42,242 bases of DNA, taken from assembly GCA_026392535.1 (NCBI GenBank), contig JAPLBX010000078.1, positions 3,006-45,247 on the forward strand, read 5' to 3'. Origin of the DNA: Actinomycetota bacterium. Lineage in GTDB: Bacteria > Actinomycetota > Actinomycetes > S36-B12 > UBA5976. Shown one piece after another: positions 7,857 to 15,413 of the stretch (within the stretch, counting starts at the first letter, position 1; every line of letters begins with the position of its first letter). The position numbers and the translations under genes were made by a program. The notes under the pieces are model-generated. The model was given only the letters and a program-made list of their open reading frames with translations. It was not told the DNA's origin and did not search any database.

Positions 7857-8618
7857 ATGAAAATTCTGCCGCAAGTTCAAGCCCTACCAGACAGATCTAA
7901 GGTCGCGCCCAAACAGCGCAGTGTTATTGGTCTGCTTGTTGATGGTTGGCCAGACGATGTGCGCGAATGTTTGAATGCACTAATTCAATACGCACCGAAT
8001 CATCCAATTGCGGTAGTTAATTTAGGAAACGTCGATAACGCAGGTGAAGTTGTTGAAGAACTTGCCGAACATCATCCAATGACTGTTTTTCATGTGGCGC
8101 AAGATTTACAAACCGCCGGTTGGGCTGCTTCGCGCAATGCATTGATAAAAGCAATCCCTGCCGAAGTCCACGTTATTTTGGATCTTTCAACAAGTCTGAC
8201 TGGTGATTCAATCTCGCCATTGGTTGATGCAATCCAAGATGAAGTTGTTTTGTCCGGCTGGCGCGGAGTGAATGTAAACCTCAGTGACGAATGGCGCAGT
8301 TTCGATGATGCGCCTTCTGGTGAAGTTGATGCAGTGCTTTCCTATTTAATGGCAGTCTCGCGCGAAGCAGCTTTGAAAACTCCAATCGACAACAAAGCAC
8401 GCTTTTATCGAAATGCGGATCTTGAGTGGTCGCTTGCGCTGAGAAATTCCGGTGGGAAAGTTGTCATGCCGCTTAGTGATTTGCCATGCCATCAGACAAG
8501 GCACCGCGGATATCACGATAGTGATGAGGTCTATCGAGACTTTGAATCTAAGAAGACTTACAACCGTTTGCTCAAGAGTTTTCGCGGCAATGAGAGCATT
8601 CTTGCCCCACGCGCTTGA
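7857..8618 (+). CDS. Glycosyltransferase family 2-like protein
   Basis: A 253-residue protein whose layout suggests a GT-A fold: beta-strand VIGLLVDGWPDDVRECLNAL at the start, then AGWAASRNALIKAI and VHVILDLSTSL where GT2 enzymes carry the nucleotide-sugar region, and RNADLEWSLALRNSGGKVVM followed by CHQTRHRGY. I see no DxD motif (LDLSTS stands at that place), so catalytic activity is uncertain. The start lies five bases after hadB without a clear Shine-Dalgarno, suggesting translational coupling. Assignment is by overall pattern only; no substrate can be proposed. Confidence 0.55.
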   Translation: MKILPQVQALPDRSKVAPKQRSVIGLLVDGWPDDVRECLNALIQYAPNHPIAVVNLGNVDNAGEVVEELAEHHPMTVFHVAQDLQTAGWAASRNALIKAIPAEVHVILDLSTSLTGDSISPLVDAIQDEVVLSGWRGVNVNLSDEWRSFDDAPSGEVDAVLSYLMAVSREAALKTPIDNKARFYRNADLEWSLALRNSGGKVVMPLSDLPCHQTRHRGYHDSDEVYRDFESKKTYNRLLKSFRGNESILAPRA

Positions 8619-8638
8619 GTTGCATTTAGGCTCTGACC

Positions 8639-9673
8639 ATGACCGTAATCAGCGAACACGAGATGCTGGCTGACCACACCACACTTCGAGTAGGTGGGGT
8701 AGCAGATCGCATTGTGCTTGCAACAACTGAAGAAGAAATTCTCAAGACAGTTAAAGAATGTGATGAGAATGAAACTCCACTCCTAATTCTTGGCGGCGGC
8801 AGTAACGTCGTGATTTGCGATGAAGGTTTTCGAGGAACCGTCTTATTGATCCGCACATCAGGCTATGAAGTTGAAAGTGACGCATGCAGTGGTGCGATGG
8901 TCACCGTGCAAGCTGGCCACAACTGGGATGAGTTTGTTCAAGAAGCGATATCCAATGAATGGTATGGAATCGAAGCACTCTCAGGTATTCCCGGAACTGT
9001 TGGCGCAACTCCAATTCAAAATGTCGGTGCATATGGCCAAGAAGTTTCCCAAACCATTGCGCATGTGCGGACGTATGATCGCGAAAAGCGCGAAATCAGA
9101 ACTTTCTTTTTTGCTGATTGCCAATTTGACTATCGAACATCAATCTTTAAAACCACCGCAGATCGCTTTGTAATTTTGCAAGTCGCATTCCAGTTGCGCC
9201 TCGGTCCGCACTCTGCCCCGATTGAATATGCAGAACTTGCAAAGAATCTTGGAGTTGAACTTGGAAAGCGCTCGACATCACTTCTAGTGCGTGAAGAAGT
9301 ACTGAAACTGCGTAATACAAAAGGAATGGTCTTAAATCCAATCGATCATGACACTTGGAGTGTGGGTTCATTTTTCACAAACCCAATCCGAAGCCAAAAA
9401 GATTCACTGCCAACAGATTGCCCTCGCTGGCTGCAACCAGATGGCAGGGTGAAACTAAGTGCTGCTTGGCTGGTTGAGAATTCAGGAAATGCGAAAGGAT
9501 TTGGAATAAATCAAAACGCAACACTTTCAAACAAACATTCTCTAGCAATCACAAATCGTGGAAATGCAACCGCGAGTGATGTTTTGGAATTGGCAAATCA
9601 CATTAAAGAAATAGTTAATTCAAAATTCGGCATTGAATTAGAACTTGAACCAAAGTTGATTGGGAATTTCTAG
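8639..9673 (+). CDS. murB: UDP-N-acetylenolpyruvoylglucosamine reductase MurB
   Basis: FAD-dependent cytoplasmic reductase making UDP-N-acetylmuramate for peptidoglycan. 344 residues, usual length. Seen: RVGG near the start, FAD motif GGGSNV, SGIPGTVGATPIQNVGAYGQE, FDYRTSIF with the Arg/Tyr substrate contacts, proton donor Ser244 in GSFFTNP, KLSAAWLVE, and the C-terminal Glu337 in ELEPKLIG. Only a weak AGG precedes the ATG. It lies 20 bases after the GT2-like gene, in the same direction, and may share its transcript. Confidence 0.95.
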   Translation: MTVISEHEMLADHTTLRVGGVADRIVLATTEEEILKTVKECDENETPLLILGGGSNVVICDEGFRGTVLLIRTSGYEVESDACSGAMVTVQAGHNWDEFVQEAISNEWYGIEALSGIPGTVGATPIQNVGAYGQEVSQTIAHVRTYDREKREIRTFFFADCQFDYRTSIFKTTADRFVILQVAFQLRLGPHSAPIEYAELAKNLGVELGKRSTSLLVREEVLKLRNTKGMVLNPIDHDTWSVGSFFTNPIRSQKDSLPTDCPRWLQPDGRVKLSAAWLVENSGNAKGFGINQNATLSNKHSLAITNRGNATASDVLELANHIKEIVNSKFGIELELEPKLIGNF

Positions 9674-9697
9674 AGAAAGAAAATTCCGATGAATTGG

Positions 9698-9720
9698 GTA
9701 ATCTCAAAAATAGATTACTT
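9698..9720. terminator. Weak hairpin between convergent murB and aminotransferase genes
   Basis: The perfect 7-bp repeat GTAATCT/AGATTAC (9698-9704, 9712-9718) with loop CAAAAAT lies in the 53-base convergent gap. It lacks a clear T-run, so termination activity is only suggested by its place. Confidence 0.35.
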
Positions 9721-9726
9721 GCTAAA

Positions 9727-10935
9727 TTATTTAGCTTCACCTAAAAGTTTTTGCATTCGACTTACGCCTTCAACTAAATCTTCGTCACCAAGTGCGTATG
9801 ACAAGCGAATGTAACCTGAAGGGCCAAATGCTTCACCTGGCACAACTGCGACTTCTACTTCTTCCAAAATTAAAGCTGCGAGTTCTGCAGTGGTGTTACA
9901 AACTTTTCCACGGATCTCTTTTCCAAGTAATCCTTTGACTGATGGATAAACATAAAACGCACCTTCAGGTGTTGGACAAACCACGCCAGGAATTTCGTTC
10001 AACATCTTCACCATGAGTTTGCGGCGGCGATCGAAAGCAACCTTCATTGCATCAACAGCCAATAAATCACCACTTAGTGCAGCAATAGCTGCACGTTGTG
10101 CAATGTTGTTTACGTTTGATGAAAGATGTGATTGCAAATTTGTTGCGGCTTTGATGACATCTTTTGGACCAATCATCCAACCAACGCGCCAGCCAGTCAT
10201 TGCATAAGTTTTTGCAACACCATTCAAGATGATGCAGGTGTCTGCCAATTCCGGAACTGCAACTGGCATCGAAACTGCTTTTGCCCCGTCATACAACAAG
10301 TGTTCATAAATTTCGTCAGCAATCACCCAGATGCCGTGCTTCACTGCCCATTGCCCAATTGCAGTTACTTGCGCCTCGGAATAAACCGAACCAGTTGGGT
10401 TTGATGGTGAGCAGAACAACAGCGCTTTAGTTTTTGGTGTGCGGGCAGCTTCTAGTTGTTCAACGCTAACCAGATAGTTTTGAGTTTCATCTGCGAACAC
10501 TTCAACTGATTTGCCACCAGCAAGTGCAATAGCTTCTGGATAAGTGGTCCAGTAAGGCGAAGGCAAAATAACTTCGTCACCTTGATCGATAATGGTTGCG
10601 AAAGCTTGATAGACAGCCTGCTTGCCACCGTTTGTAACAAGCACTTGGGATGGATCTACTTCAAAACCAGAATCCCGCTTGGTCTTTGCTGCGATTGCAT
10701 CTTTTAACTCAGGCAGACCCGCTGCTGGGGTGTAGCGGTGGTTAGCTGGAACTTTTGCAGCATCAATAGCAGCATTAACAATGTAGTCAGGAGTTGGAAA
10801 ATCTGGTTCGCCAGCGCCGAAGCCCACTACTGGCCGGCCGGCTGCTTTGAGAGCCTTTGCCTTGGCGTCCACCGCTAGGGTGGCGGATTCTGCGATGGCT
10901 GAGATGCGCTTGGAGATACGAGGAGCCGAAGTCAT
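9727..10935 (-). CDS. aspC: Pyridoxal-phosphate aspartate aminotransferase, class I
   Basis: Fold-type I aminotransferase of the AspC/AAT Ib kind, 402 residues, converting aspartate and 2-oxoglutarate to oxaloacetate and glutamate. Seen: GAGEPDFPTP near the N terminus, YTPAAGLPELKDAI, the NGGKQAVYQA cofactor loop, SPSNPTG, ADEIYEHLLY with the PLP aspartate, the Schiff-base lysine in NGVAKTYAMTGWRVGW, and the carboxylate-binding arginine in GYIRLSYA. The ATG at 10935 lacks a good Shine-Dalgarno. It is divergent from the tRNA-Trp-secE transcript. Confidence 0.93.
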   Translation of the reverse strand: MTSAPRISKRISAIAESATLAVDAKAKALKAAGRPVVGFGAGEPDFPTPDYIVNAAIDAAKVPANHRYTPAAGLPELKDAIAAKTKRDSGFEVDPSQVLVTNGGKQAVYQAFATIIDQGDEVILPSPYWTTYPEAIALAGGKSVEVFADETQNYLVSVEQLEAARTPKTKALLFCSPSNPTGSVYSEAQVTAIGQWAVKHGIWVIADEIYEHLLYDGAKAVSMPVAVPELADTCIILNGVAKTYAMTGWRVGWMIGPKDVIKAATNLQSHLSSNVNNIAQRAAIAALSGDLLAVDAMKVAFDRRRKLMVKMLNEIPGVVCPTPEGAFYVYPSVKGLLGKEIRGKVCNTTAELAALILEEVEVAVVPGEAFGPSGYIRLSYALGDEDLVEGVSRMQKLLGEAK

Positions 10936-11002
10936 AGGAGCATTCTGCCCAATCCCGTTCCAAAGCGTGCGAGCCCTGCTCCTTTGAGCACTTATGAGCG
11001 AA

Positions 11003-11032
11003 TTGGTTCAGAGTCCTTTTCGCGCGTACACT
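11003..11032 (+). promoter_or_regulatory. Possible promoter for tRNA-Trp-secE-nusG
   Basis: TTGGTT (11003-11008) and TACACT (11027-11032) are separated by 18 bases and lie 75 bases before tRNA-Trp, in the divergent gap after the aminotransferase start. The match to a sigma-70 class consensus is moderate and seen by eye only. Confidence 0.35.
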
Positions 11033-11106
11033 CCGCCGGTCGGTAGCACTGCTGCTGCGCGCGAGCACGCCTAAAAACTGTATGCGCGTAAGAGTGGAAA
11101 TCCCGA

Positions 11107-11179
11107 AGGGCAGTAGCTCAATTGGCAGAGTAGCGGTCTCCAAAACCGCGGGTTGGGGGTTCAAATCCCTCCTGCCCTG
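11107..11179 (+). tRNA. tRNA-Trp (anticodon CCA)
   Basis: Cloverleaf with acceptor AGGGCAG/CTGCCCT, anticodon stem GCGGT/ACCGC and loop CTCCAAA (anticodon CCA), T arm GGGGG/CCCTC with loop TTCAAAT, and discriminator G as usual for tryptophan. No encoded CCA. The gene sits 41 bases before secE, the classical bacterial arrangement. Confidence 0.96.
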
Positions 11180-11220
11180 CTAGAAGCAAGCAAGACGAAA
11201 CAGAAATGAACGAGGAAAAG

Positions 11221-11475
11221 ATGTCAGAAGCAGAATTCGGCGAACATCGCGAATCACGCAAGAACAAGGATGGCGGTTCACGCAATCCTTTTACGCGTGC
11301 ATCAATTTTCGTTCAGGAATCAATTGCAGAACTTCGCCGAGTTGTTTGGCCAACTCAAAAGCAGGTAGTTACATACACCGTAATCGTTTTGGTGTTCGTA
11401 ACTGTAATGTCATTGCTCGTAAGCGCAATCGACATCCTTGTCGGCCGCGGAATTTTGCGAATCTTCGGCAGCTAA
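11221..11475 (+). CDS. secE: Preprotein translocase subunit SecE
   Basis: Small clamp subunit of the SecYEG channel, 84 residues with one transmembrane helix near the C terminus (TYTVIVLVFVTVMSLLV). The conserved amphipathic segment FVQESIAELRRVVWPTQKQV precedes it. ATG 11221 was chosen over the in-frame ATG at 11206 because GAGGA lies just before the former. The N terminus is a charged, probably disordered tail. It is followed by nusG, as in most bacteria. Confidence 0.94.
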   Translation: MSEAEFGEHRESRKNKDGGSRNPFTRASIFVQESIAELRRVVWPTQKQVVTYTVIVLVFVTVMSLLVSAIDILVGRGILRIFGS

Positions 11476-11506
11476 AGCCAACACATCAAAAACAGGAGTA
11501 ACTAAA

Positions 11507-12391
11507 GTGTCTGAAAATCAAAACCTCGATCTTTTCGACGAAGTTGTTGATGAAACGCAATCGGCTGTCACACCAGCTGCTCAACAGTCATTTGCTGATC
11601 CATTCAGTGCACCATCAGACGTTGTTGAAGAAGTTGCTGTTGAAGAAGCGGTGACTGAAGAAGTTGCAACTGAAGTTTCAGTATCTGAAGAAGTAGTTTC
11701 AGAAGAAGCCGTATCTGAAGAAGTATCTGCCGCTGAATCAAGCGAAACTCAACCATCTGAAGAACCTGAAGAAGTAGATCCAATTCAGGAATTCAAAGAT
11801 GCATTGATGATTAAGTCTGGCGATTGGTTTGTAATCCATTCATACGCTGGTTACGAAAAGCGTGTTAAAGAAAACCTTGAAAGCCGTATTAAGTCTTTGG
11901 ATATGGACGCCTTCATCTTTGAAGTTGCAGTTCCATATGAAGAAGTTACTGAAATCAAAAACCAAAAGCCTAGAAAAGTGTTGCGTAACAAGCTTCCAGG
12001 TTACATTTTGGTTCGCGCAAATCTTGATAGTGAAGAAACACATGGCGATAAAGCATGGGGAACTATTCGCCACACTCCAGGTGTTACAGGTTTCATTGGT
12101 TCAAACAACCATCCGATTCCATTATCAATTGATGAAGTTGCAAACATTTTGGCGCCAAAGCCAGAAAAGAAATCATCTTCTTCGCAACCTGGCTCACTTG
12201 CACCAAAGATCGAAGTTTTGGATTTCGCAGTTGGCGATTCCGTAACAATCATCGATGGTCCATTTACATCTGTACAAACAACGATTTCTGAAATCAACAT
12301 CGATGCTCAAAAGGTTATCGGTTTGGTTGAAATCTTCGGTCGTGAAACCCAAGTTGAATTGGCATTCAACCAGGTTCAGCGCAACGACTAA
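11507..12391 (+). CDS. nusG: Transcription elongation/termination factor NusG
   Basis: Binds RNA polymerase beta-prime and links it to the ribosome or Rho. The start is GTG at 11507 with AGGAG (11494-11498) 8 bases upstream; an in-frame codon further up at 11438 lies inside secE and was rejected. The product is 294 residues. Residues 10-95 are a Glu/Val/Ser-rich acidic extension with EEV repeats, then the NGN domain (DWFVIHSYAGYEKRVKENL onward), and a C-terminal KOW domain (FAVGDSVTIIDGPF). The acidic extension is typical of actinobacterial NusG. Confidence 0.95.
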   Translation: MSENQNLDLFDEVVDETQSAVTPAAQQSFADPFSAPSDVVEEVAVEEAVTEEVATEVSVSEEVVSEEAVSEEVSAAESSETQPSEEPEEVDPIQEFKDALMIKSGDWFVIHSYAGYEKRVKENLESRIKSLDMDAFIFEVAVPYEEVTEIKNQKPRKVLRNKLPGYILVRANLDSEETHGDKAWGTIRHTPGVTGFIGSNNHPIPLSIDEVANILAPKPEKKSSSSQPGSLAPKIEVLDFAVGDSVTIIDGPFTSVQTTISEINIDAQKVIGLVEIFGRETQVELAFNQVQRND

Positions 12392-12451
12392 CAAAGGTTC
12401 TCAGTCAGACTTTTGATTGAGTAAAAAAAAGAAAAGAAGGAACCCGAAACA

Positions 12452-12883
12452 ATGGCCCCGAAAAAGAAAGTAACCGGTCTGATCAAACTTCAGATTCAAG
12501 CCGGTGCTGCCAACCCTGCGCCACCAGTTGGCCCAGCGCTTGGACAACACGGTGTCAACATCATGGAATTCTGCAAGGCGTATAACGCTGCAACAGAAGA
12601 CAAGCGTGGAAACGTTATTCCAGTTGAGATCACCGTTTATGAAGATCGCTCTTTCGACTTCAAATTGAAGACCCCACCGGCTTCACGTTTGATTTTGAAG
12701 GCAGCTGGTTTGGAAAAAGGTTCATCAATTCCGCAGACCACCAAGGTTGGATCACTAACCAAGGATCAAGTCCGCAAAATTGCTGAAGAAAAAATGCCAG
12801 ACCTAAACGCCAACGATGTTGATGCAGCAATGAAGATCATCGAAGGTACCGCACGCCAGATGGGTATCACCGTCGGCGAATAG
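12452..12883 (+). CDS. rplK: 50S ribosomal protein L11
   Basis: Protein of the GTPase-associated stalk base, 143 residues, full length. Begins MAPKKKVTGLIKLQIQAGAA with the N-terminal proline-rich thiostrepton-site segment NPAPPVGPALGQHGVNIMEF. The C-terminal rRNA-binding domain ends MGITVGE. AAGGAA stands 12 bases before the ATG. It heads the rplK-rplA pair behind nusG. Confidence 0.97.
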   Translation: MAPKKKVTGLIKLQIQAGAANPAPPVGPALGQHGVNIMEFCKAYNAATEDKRGNVIPVEITVYEDRSFDFKLKTPPASRLILKAAGLEKGSSIPQTTKVGSLTKDQVRKIAEEKMPDLNANDVDAAMKIIEGTARQMGITVGE

Positions 12884-12964
12884 GCGTAAATACGCCCGCA
12901 TCAAATTGATGTGTCAGTGGGAGAGTAACTGTTGCTCGCACCACGAACTGCATTAAGGAGCAGA

Positions 12965-13678
12965 ATGAAACGCAGTAAGAAATGGCGCGCAGCCGCCGAA
13001 CTCTTTAATAGAGATGATATGCACACACCACTCGCAGCTTTGCGTTTGGTAAAACAAGGTGCAACCACCAAGTTTGACGCAACAGTCGATCTTGCAGTTG
13101 TTCTCAGTGTTGATCCGCGTAAAGCAGATCAAGCAGTGCGAAGCACCGTCAACTTGCCACACGGCACCGGTAAGACCGCTCGGGTTCTGGTCTTTGCAGG
13201 TGGCGAACAAGCAGAAGCAGCACGTGCAGCAGGCGCTGATCACGTAGGCAGCGATGAATTGCTTGAAAAAGTTGCTGGCGGTTGGACTGATTTCGATTCC
13301 GTCGTAGCCACACCAGACATGATGGGTAAGGTCGGTCGTTTAGGAAAGGTTTTGGGTCCACGTGGCCTAATGCCAAACCCAAAGACTGGAACTGTCACAA
13401 CTGATGTTGCGAAAGCTGTTTCAGATATCAAAGGCGGAAAGATTGAATTCCGCGTTGATAAGCACAGCAACTTGCACATTATTATCGGAAAAGCATCTTT
13501 CTCCGAAACCCAGCTAGCGGAAAACTACGCAGCAGTGCTTGATGAAGTTCTTCGTGTGAAGCCTTCATCATCAAAGGGTCGCTACATCAAGAAAATCGCC
13601 GTCTCATCAACTATGGGACCTGGCGTTTTAATTGATTCAGCTTTGACTCGCAACTTGGCTGACGAAAACCCTAGCTAA
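12965..13678 (+). CDS. rplA: 50S ribosomal protein L1
   Basis: Protein of the L1 stalk that moves deacylated tRNA from the E site, 237 residues, normal length. The L1 signature around LGPRGLMPNPKTGTVT is intact, as is KGGKIEFRVDKHSNLH. ATG 12965 was chosen because AAGGAG (12955-12960) precedes it by four bases and the family starts MKRSKK; an upstream TTG at 12932 was rejected. A strong hairpin follows at 13690-13721. Confidence 0.96.
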   Translation: MKRSKKWRAAAELFNRDDMHTPLAALRLVKQGATTKFDATVDLAVVLSVDPRKADQAVRSTVNLPHGTGKTARVLVFAGGEQAEAARAAGADHVGSDELLEKVAGGWTDFDSVVATPDMMGKVGRLGKVLGPRGLMPNPKTGTVTTDVAKAVSDIKGGKIEFRVDKHSNLHIIIGKASFSETQLAENYAAVLDEVLRVKPSSSKGRYIKKIAVSSTMGPGVLIDSALTRNLADENPS

Positions 13679-13689
13679 CCAAATGCCCT

Positions 13690-13721
13690 GCTTTGGGCGC
13701 GAAGAGATTCGCGCCCAAAGC
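13690..13721 (+). terminator. 14-bp hairpin after rplA without a T-run
   Basis: GCTTTGGGCGCGAA (13690-13703) pairs perfectly with 13708-13721 around loop GAGA (a GNRA type). It is followed by ACTTTCAAATC, so a classical U-tract is missing. It may be a partial terminator or an RNA processing/stability site separating rplKA from rplJL. Confidence 0.5.
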
Positions 13722-13750
13722 ACTTTCAAATCAGACGATTTGATAACCAA

Positions 13751-13943
13751 GCGGTGCACCTTTATGGTTCACCCACCGAAGACCGCCGGATTTGAATCTC
13801 CCGATTCAACTAAGGCTCTGCGAAGCAGAGATCCAGCGCAGGTGTGAAGACGTTCTCCTTGGAGTCCATCCCCTCGCATTCTGCGCAGGGGATTTTGTTT
13901 TAAGAGTCCTTAGCCGGTACATCGTTTACCCGGAAGGACGCCC
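13751..13943 (+). promoter_or_regulatory. L10-type autoregulatory leader with attenuator ahead of rplJ
   Basis: The untranslated stretch before rplJ has the features of the ribosomal L10 leader: closing stem GCGGT (13751-13755)/ACCGC (13782-13786) with the ACCGAAGACCGCCGG motif, hairpins TTGAATC/GATTCAA (13792-13809) and CTCTGC/GCAGAG (13816-13830), then a terminator-like stem ATCCCCT-CGCA/TGCG-AGGGGAT (13868-13893) followed by TTTGTTTT. L10(L12)4 binding to such leaders represses rplJL in other bacteria. The attenuator reading is inference. Confidence 0.65.
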
Positions 13944-14609
13944 ATGGCGCACACCGACAAAACCGCAGCACTCGCAGGCCTCGAAGCAGGTTTTCGCGAA
14001 TCTAATGCGGCTTTGCTCACCGAGTATCGCGGCTTGACCGTGGCACAGTTAAAGCAGCTGCGCCGCTCAATTGCTGCAGACGCTGAATATGCAGTTGTTA
14101 AGAACACTCTCACCAAAATCGCTGCAAAGCGTGCTGGTGTTGAAGGTCTTGACGATTTACTTGAAGGCCCAAGCGCAATTGCTTTTGTGAAGGGTGACGC
14201 AATTACAGTTGCTAAAGCACTCAAGAATTTCGCAAAAGAATTTCCACTTCTTGTAATCAAGGGTGGTTACTTCGATGGCAAAGTTGTAACAGCTGACGAA
14301 GTTAAGAAGCTTGCAGATCTCGAAACTCGCGAAGTTCTATTGTCCAAGGTTGCTGGCGTACTTATGGCCACCTTGTCCAAGGCAGTTCGCACAATCGATG
14401 CACTACGTGCATCTCTCGAAGATGGTACTGAAAAACCATCTGAACCAGTTGCAACCGAAGCAGCTGCTCCTGCAGTAGCAGAAGCAGTAGAAGTTGTAGC
14501 AGAAGAAGCTTCAGCACCGGCCCCGGCCGAAGCTGAGGTTGAAGCAGTTGATTCTGCTGAACCAGTAGAAGCACCAGCAGAAGAAACCGCAGAAACCACC
14601 GAGGCATAA
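13944..14609 (+). CDS. rplJ: 50S ribosomal protein L10
   Basis: Base of the L7/L12 stalk. The start ATG has GGAAGGAC just upstream. The core (residues 1-160, MAHTDKTAALAGLEAGFRES onward, with AEYAVVKNTLTKIAA) is typical. The product is 221 residues against about 170-180 in most bacteria: the last 60 residues are an Ala/Glu/Pro/Val-rich acidic tail. The tail follows the helix that binds L7/L12 dimers. It forms an rplJ-rplL transcript under the upstream leader. Confidence 0.96.
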   Translation: MAHTDKTAALAGLEAGFRESNAALLTEYRGLTVAQLKQLRRSIAADAEYAVVKNTLTKIAAKRAGVEGLDDLLEGPSAIAFVKGDAITVAKALKNFAKEFPLLVIKGGYFDGKVVTADEVKKLADLETREVLLSKVAGVLMATLSKAVRTIDALRASLEDGTEKPSEPVATEAAAPAVAEAVEVVAEEASAPAPAEAEVEAVDSAEPVEAPAEETAETTEA

Positions 14610-14654
14610 GCCTCAAACCGGCCGGACTACGGCTCAAAGAAAGGATCGCTCATC

Positions 14655-15044
14655 ATGGCGAAGCTCAGCACTGAAGAACTCTTGAACGCGTTCAAGGAAC
14701 TTTCACTAATCGAACTAACCGATTTCGTTAAGCAATTTGAAGAAACCTTCGGCGTAACCGCAGCTGCACCAGTTGCAGTTGCAGCAGCAGGCGGAGCAGC
14801 TGGCGGCGCAGACGCAGCAGCAAGCGCTGATCAAGATGAATTTGATGTCATCTTGGAAGACGGCGGAGCTCAGAAGATTGCAGTTATCAAGGAAGTTCGT
14901 ACCCTCACCAGCCTTGGCTTGAAAGAAGCTAAGGACCTAGTTGAAGGTGCACCAAAGCCAGTTCTTGAAAAGGTTAAGAAGGAAGTTGCCGAAAAAGCAA
15001 AGGCAGCCCTCGAAGCCGCAGGCGCAAAGGCCTCAATCAAGTAA
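14655..15044 (+). CDS. rplL: 50S ribosomal protein L7/L12
   Basis: Stalk protein that recruits and stimulates translational GTPases, 129 residues. It has the N-terminal dimerization/L10-binding helices (STEELLNAFKELSLIELTDF), an Ala/Gly-rich hinge (residues 36-56) and the C-terminal factor-binding domain (DEFDVILEDGGAQKIAVIK ... GLKEAKDLVEGAPKPV). AAAGGATC precedes the start. It ends at a strong terminator. Confidence 0.97.
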   Translation: MAKLSTEELLNAFKELSLIELTDFVKQFEETFGVTAAAPVAVAAAGGAAGGADAAASADQDEFDVILEDGGAQKIAVIKEVRTLTSLGLKEAKDLVEGAPKPVLEKVKKEVAEKAKAALEAAGAKASIK

Positions 15045-15065
15045 TTCGCTTTACAAACCTAAAGT

Positions 15066-15095
15066 GCCCCGCTCTCAACGAGCGGGGCTCTTTTT
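15066..15095 (+). terminator. Rho-independent terminator after rplL
   Basis: Perfect 9-bp stem GCCCCGCTC/GAGCGGGGC (15066-15074, 15080-15088) with loop TCAAC, followed by TCTTTTT. It separates the stalk genes from rpoBC. Confidence 0.93.
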
Positions 15096-15413
15096 ATGAG
15101 CTAGCCGCAGGTTCAAAAAAAGAGACAAATCCGTGACCTTTGGGTGCTTGACCGAGCGGCCCTTTTGGGTAAGAGTTCACCTACTTCCTAGGGGTTTTCA
15201 CCTAGCGAGAGCGCAAATGAGGGCCACCTCAACTCCGAACCGTGACTTCTGTCCGCCGGTGAGGGTGGGGATGAGCCGAATATGAGCCTCTCGAGTTAGA
15301 CAGGCGCGTGCCGTTCGGGTACAGTGCCGCGTTGCGCTACCCAAAATCTGACTGCCGTTTGACACGGTCGTCTTTGCGTGCGCAAAAAACGCCCACCCAG
15401 CGGAAGGATCACA
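15096..15413 (+). other. 318-base untranslated region upstream of rpoB
   Basis: No gene is credible here. It is more GC-rich than its surroundings and contains small inverted repeats (CTAGG/CCTAG at 15188-15205 and GGGTA/TACCC at 15317-15342). A TTGACA at 15359-15364 has no convincing -10 partner. Since a terminator lies just upstream, the rpoBC promoter must be in this stretch, and the long leader could carry regulation. Confidence 0.6.

Noticed and set aside
8626..8856. Minus-strand open frame over the murB start
   Set aside because: Shadow of murB; no ribosome site, no similarity.
14267..14599. Minus-strand open frame of 110 residues, Ala/Ser/Thr rich
   Set aside because: Antisense of the low-complexity L10 tail; lack of stops follows from GCA/GAA codon use.
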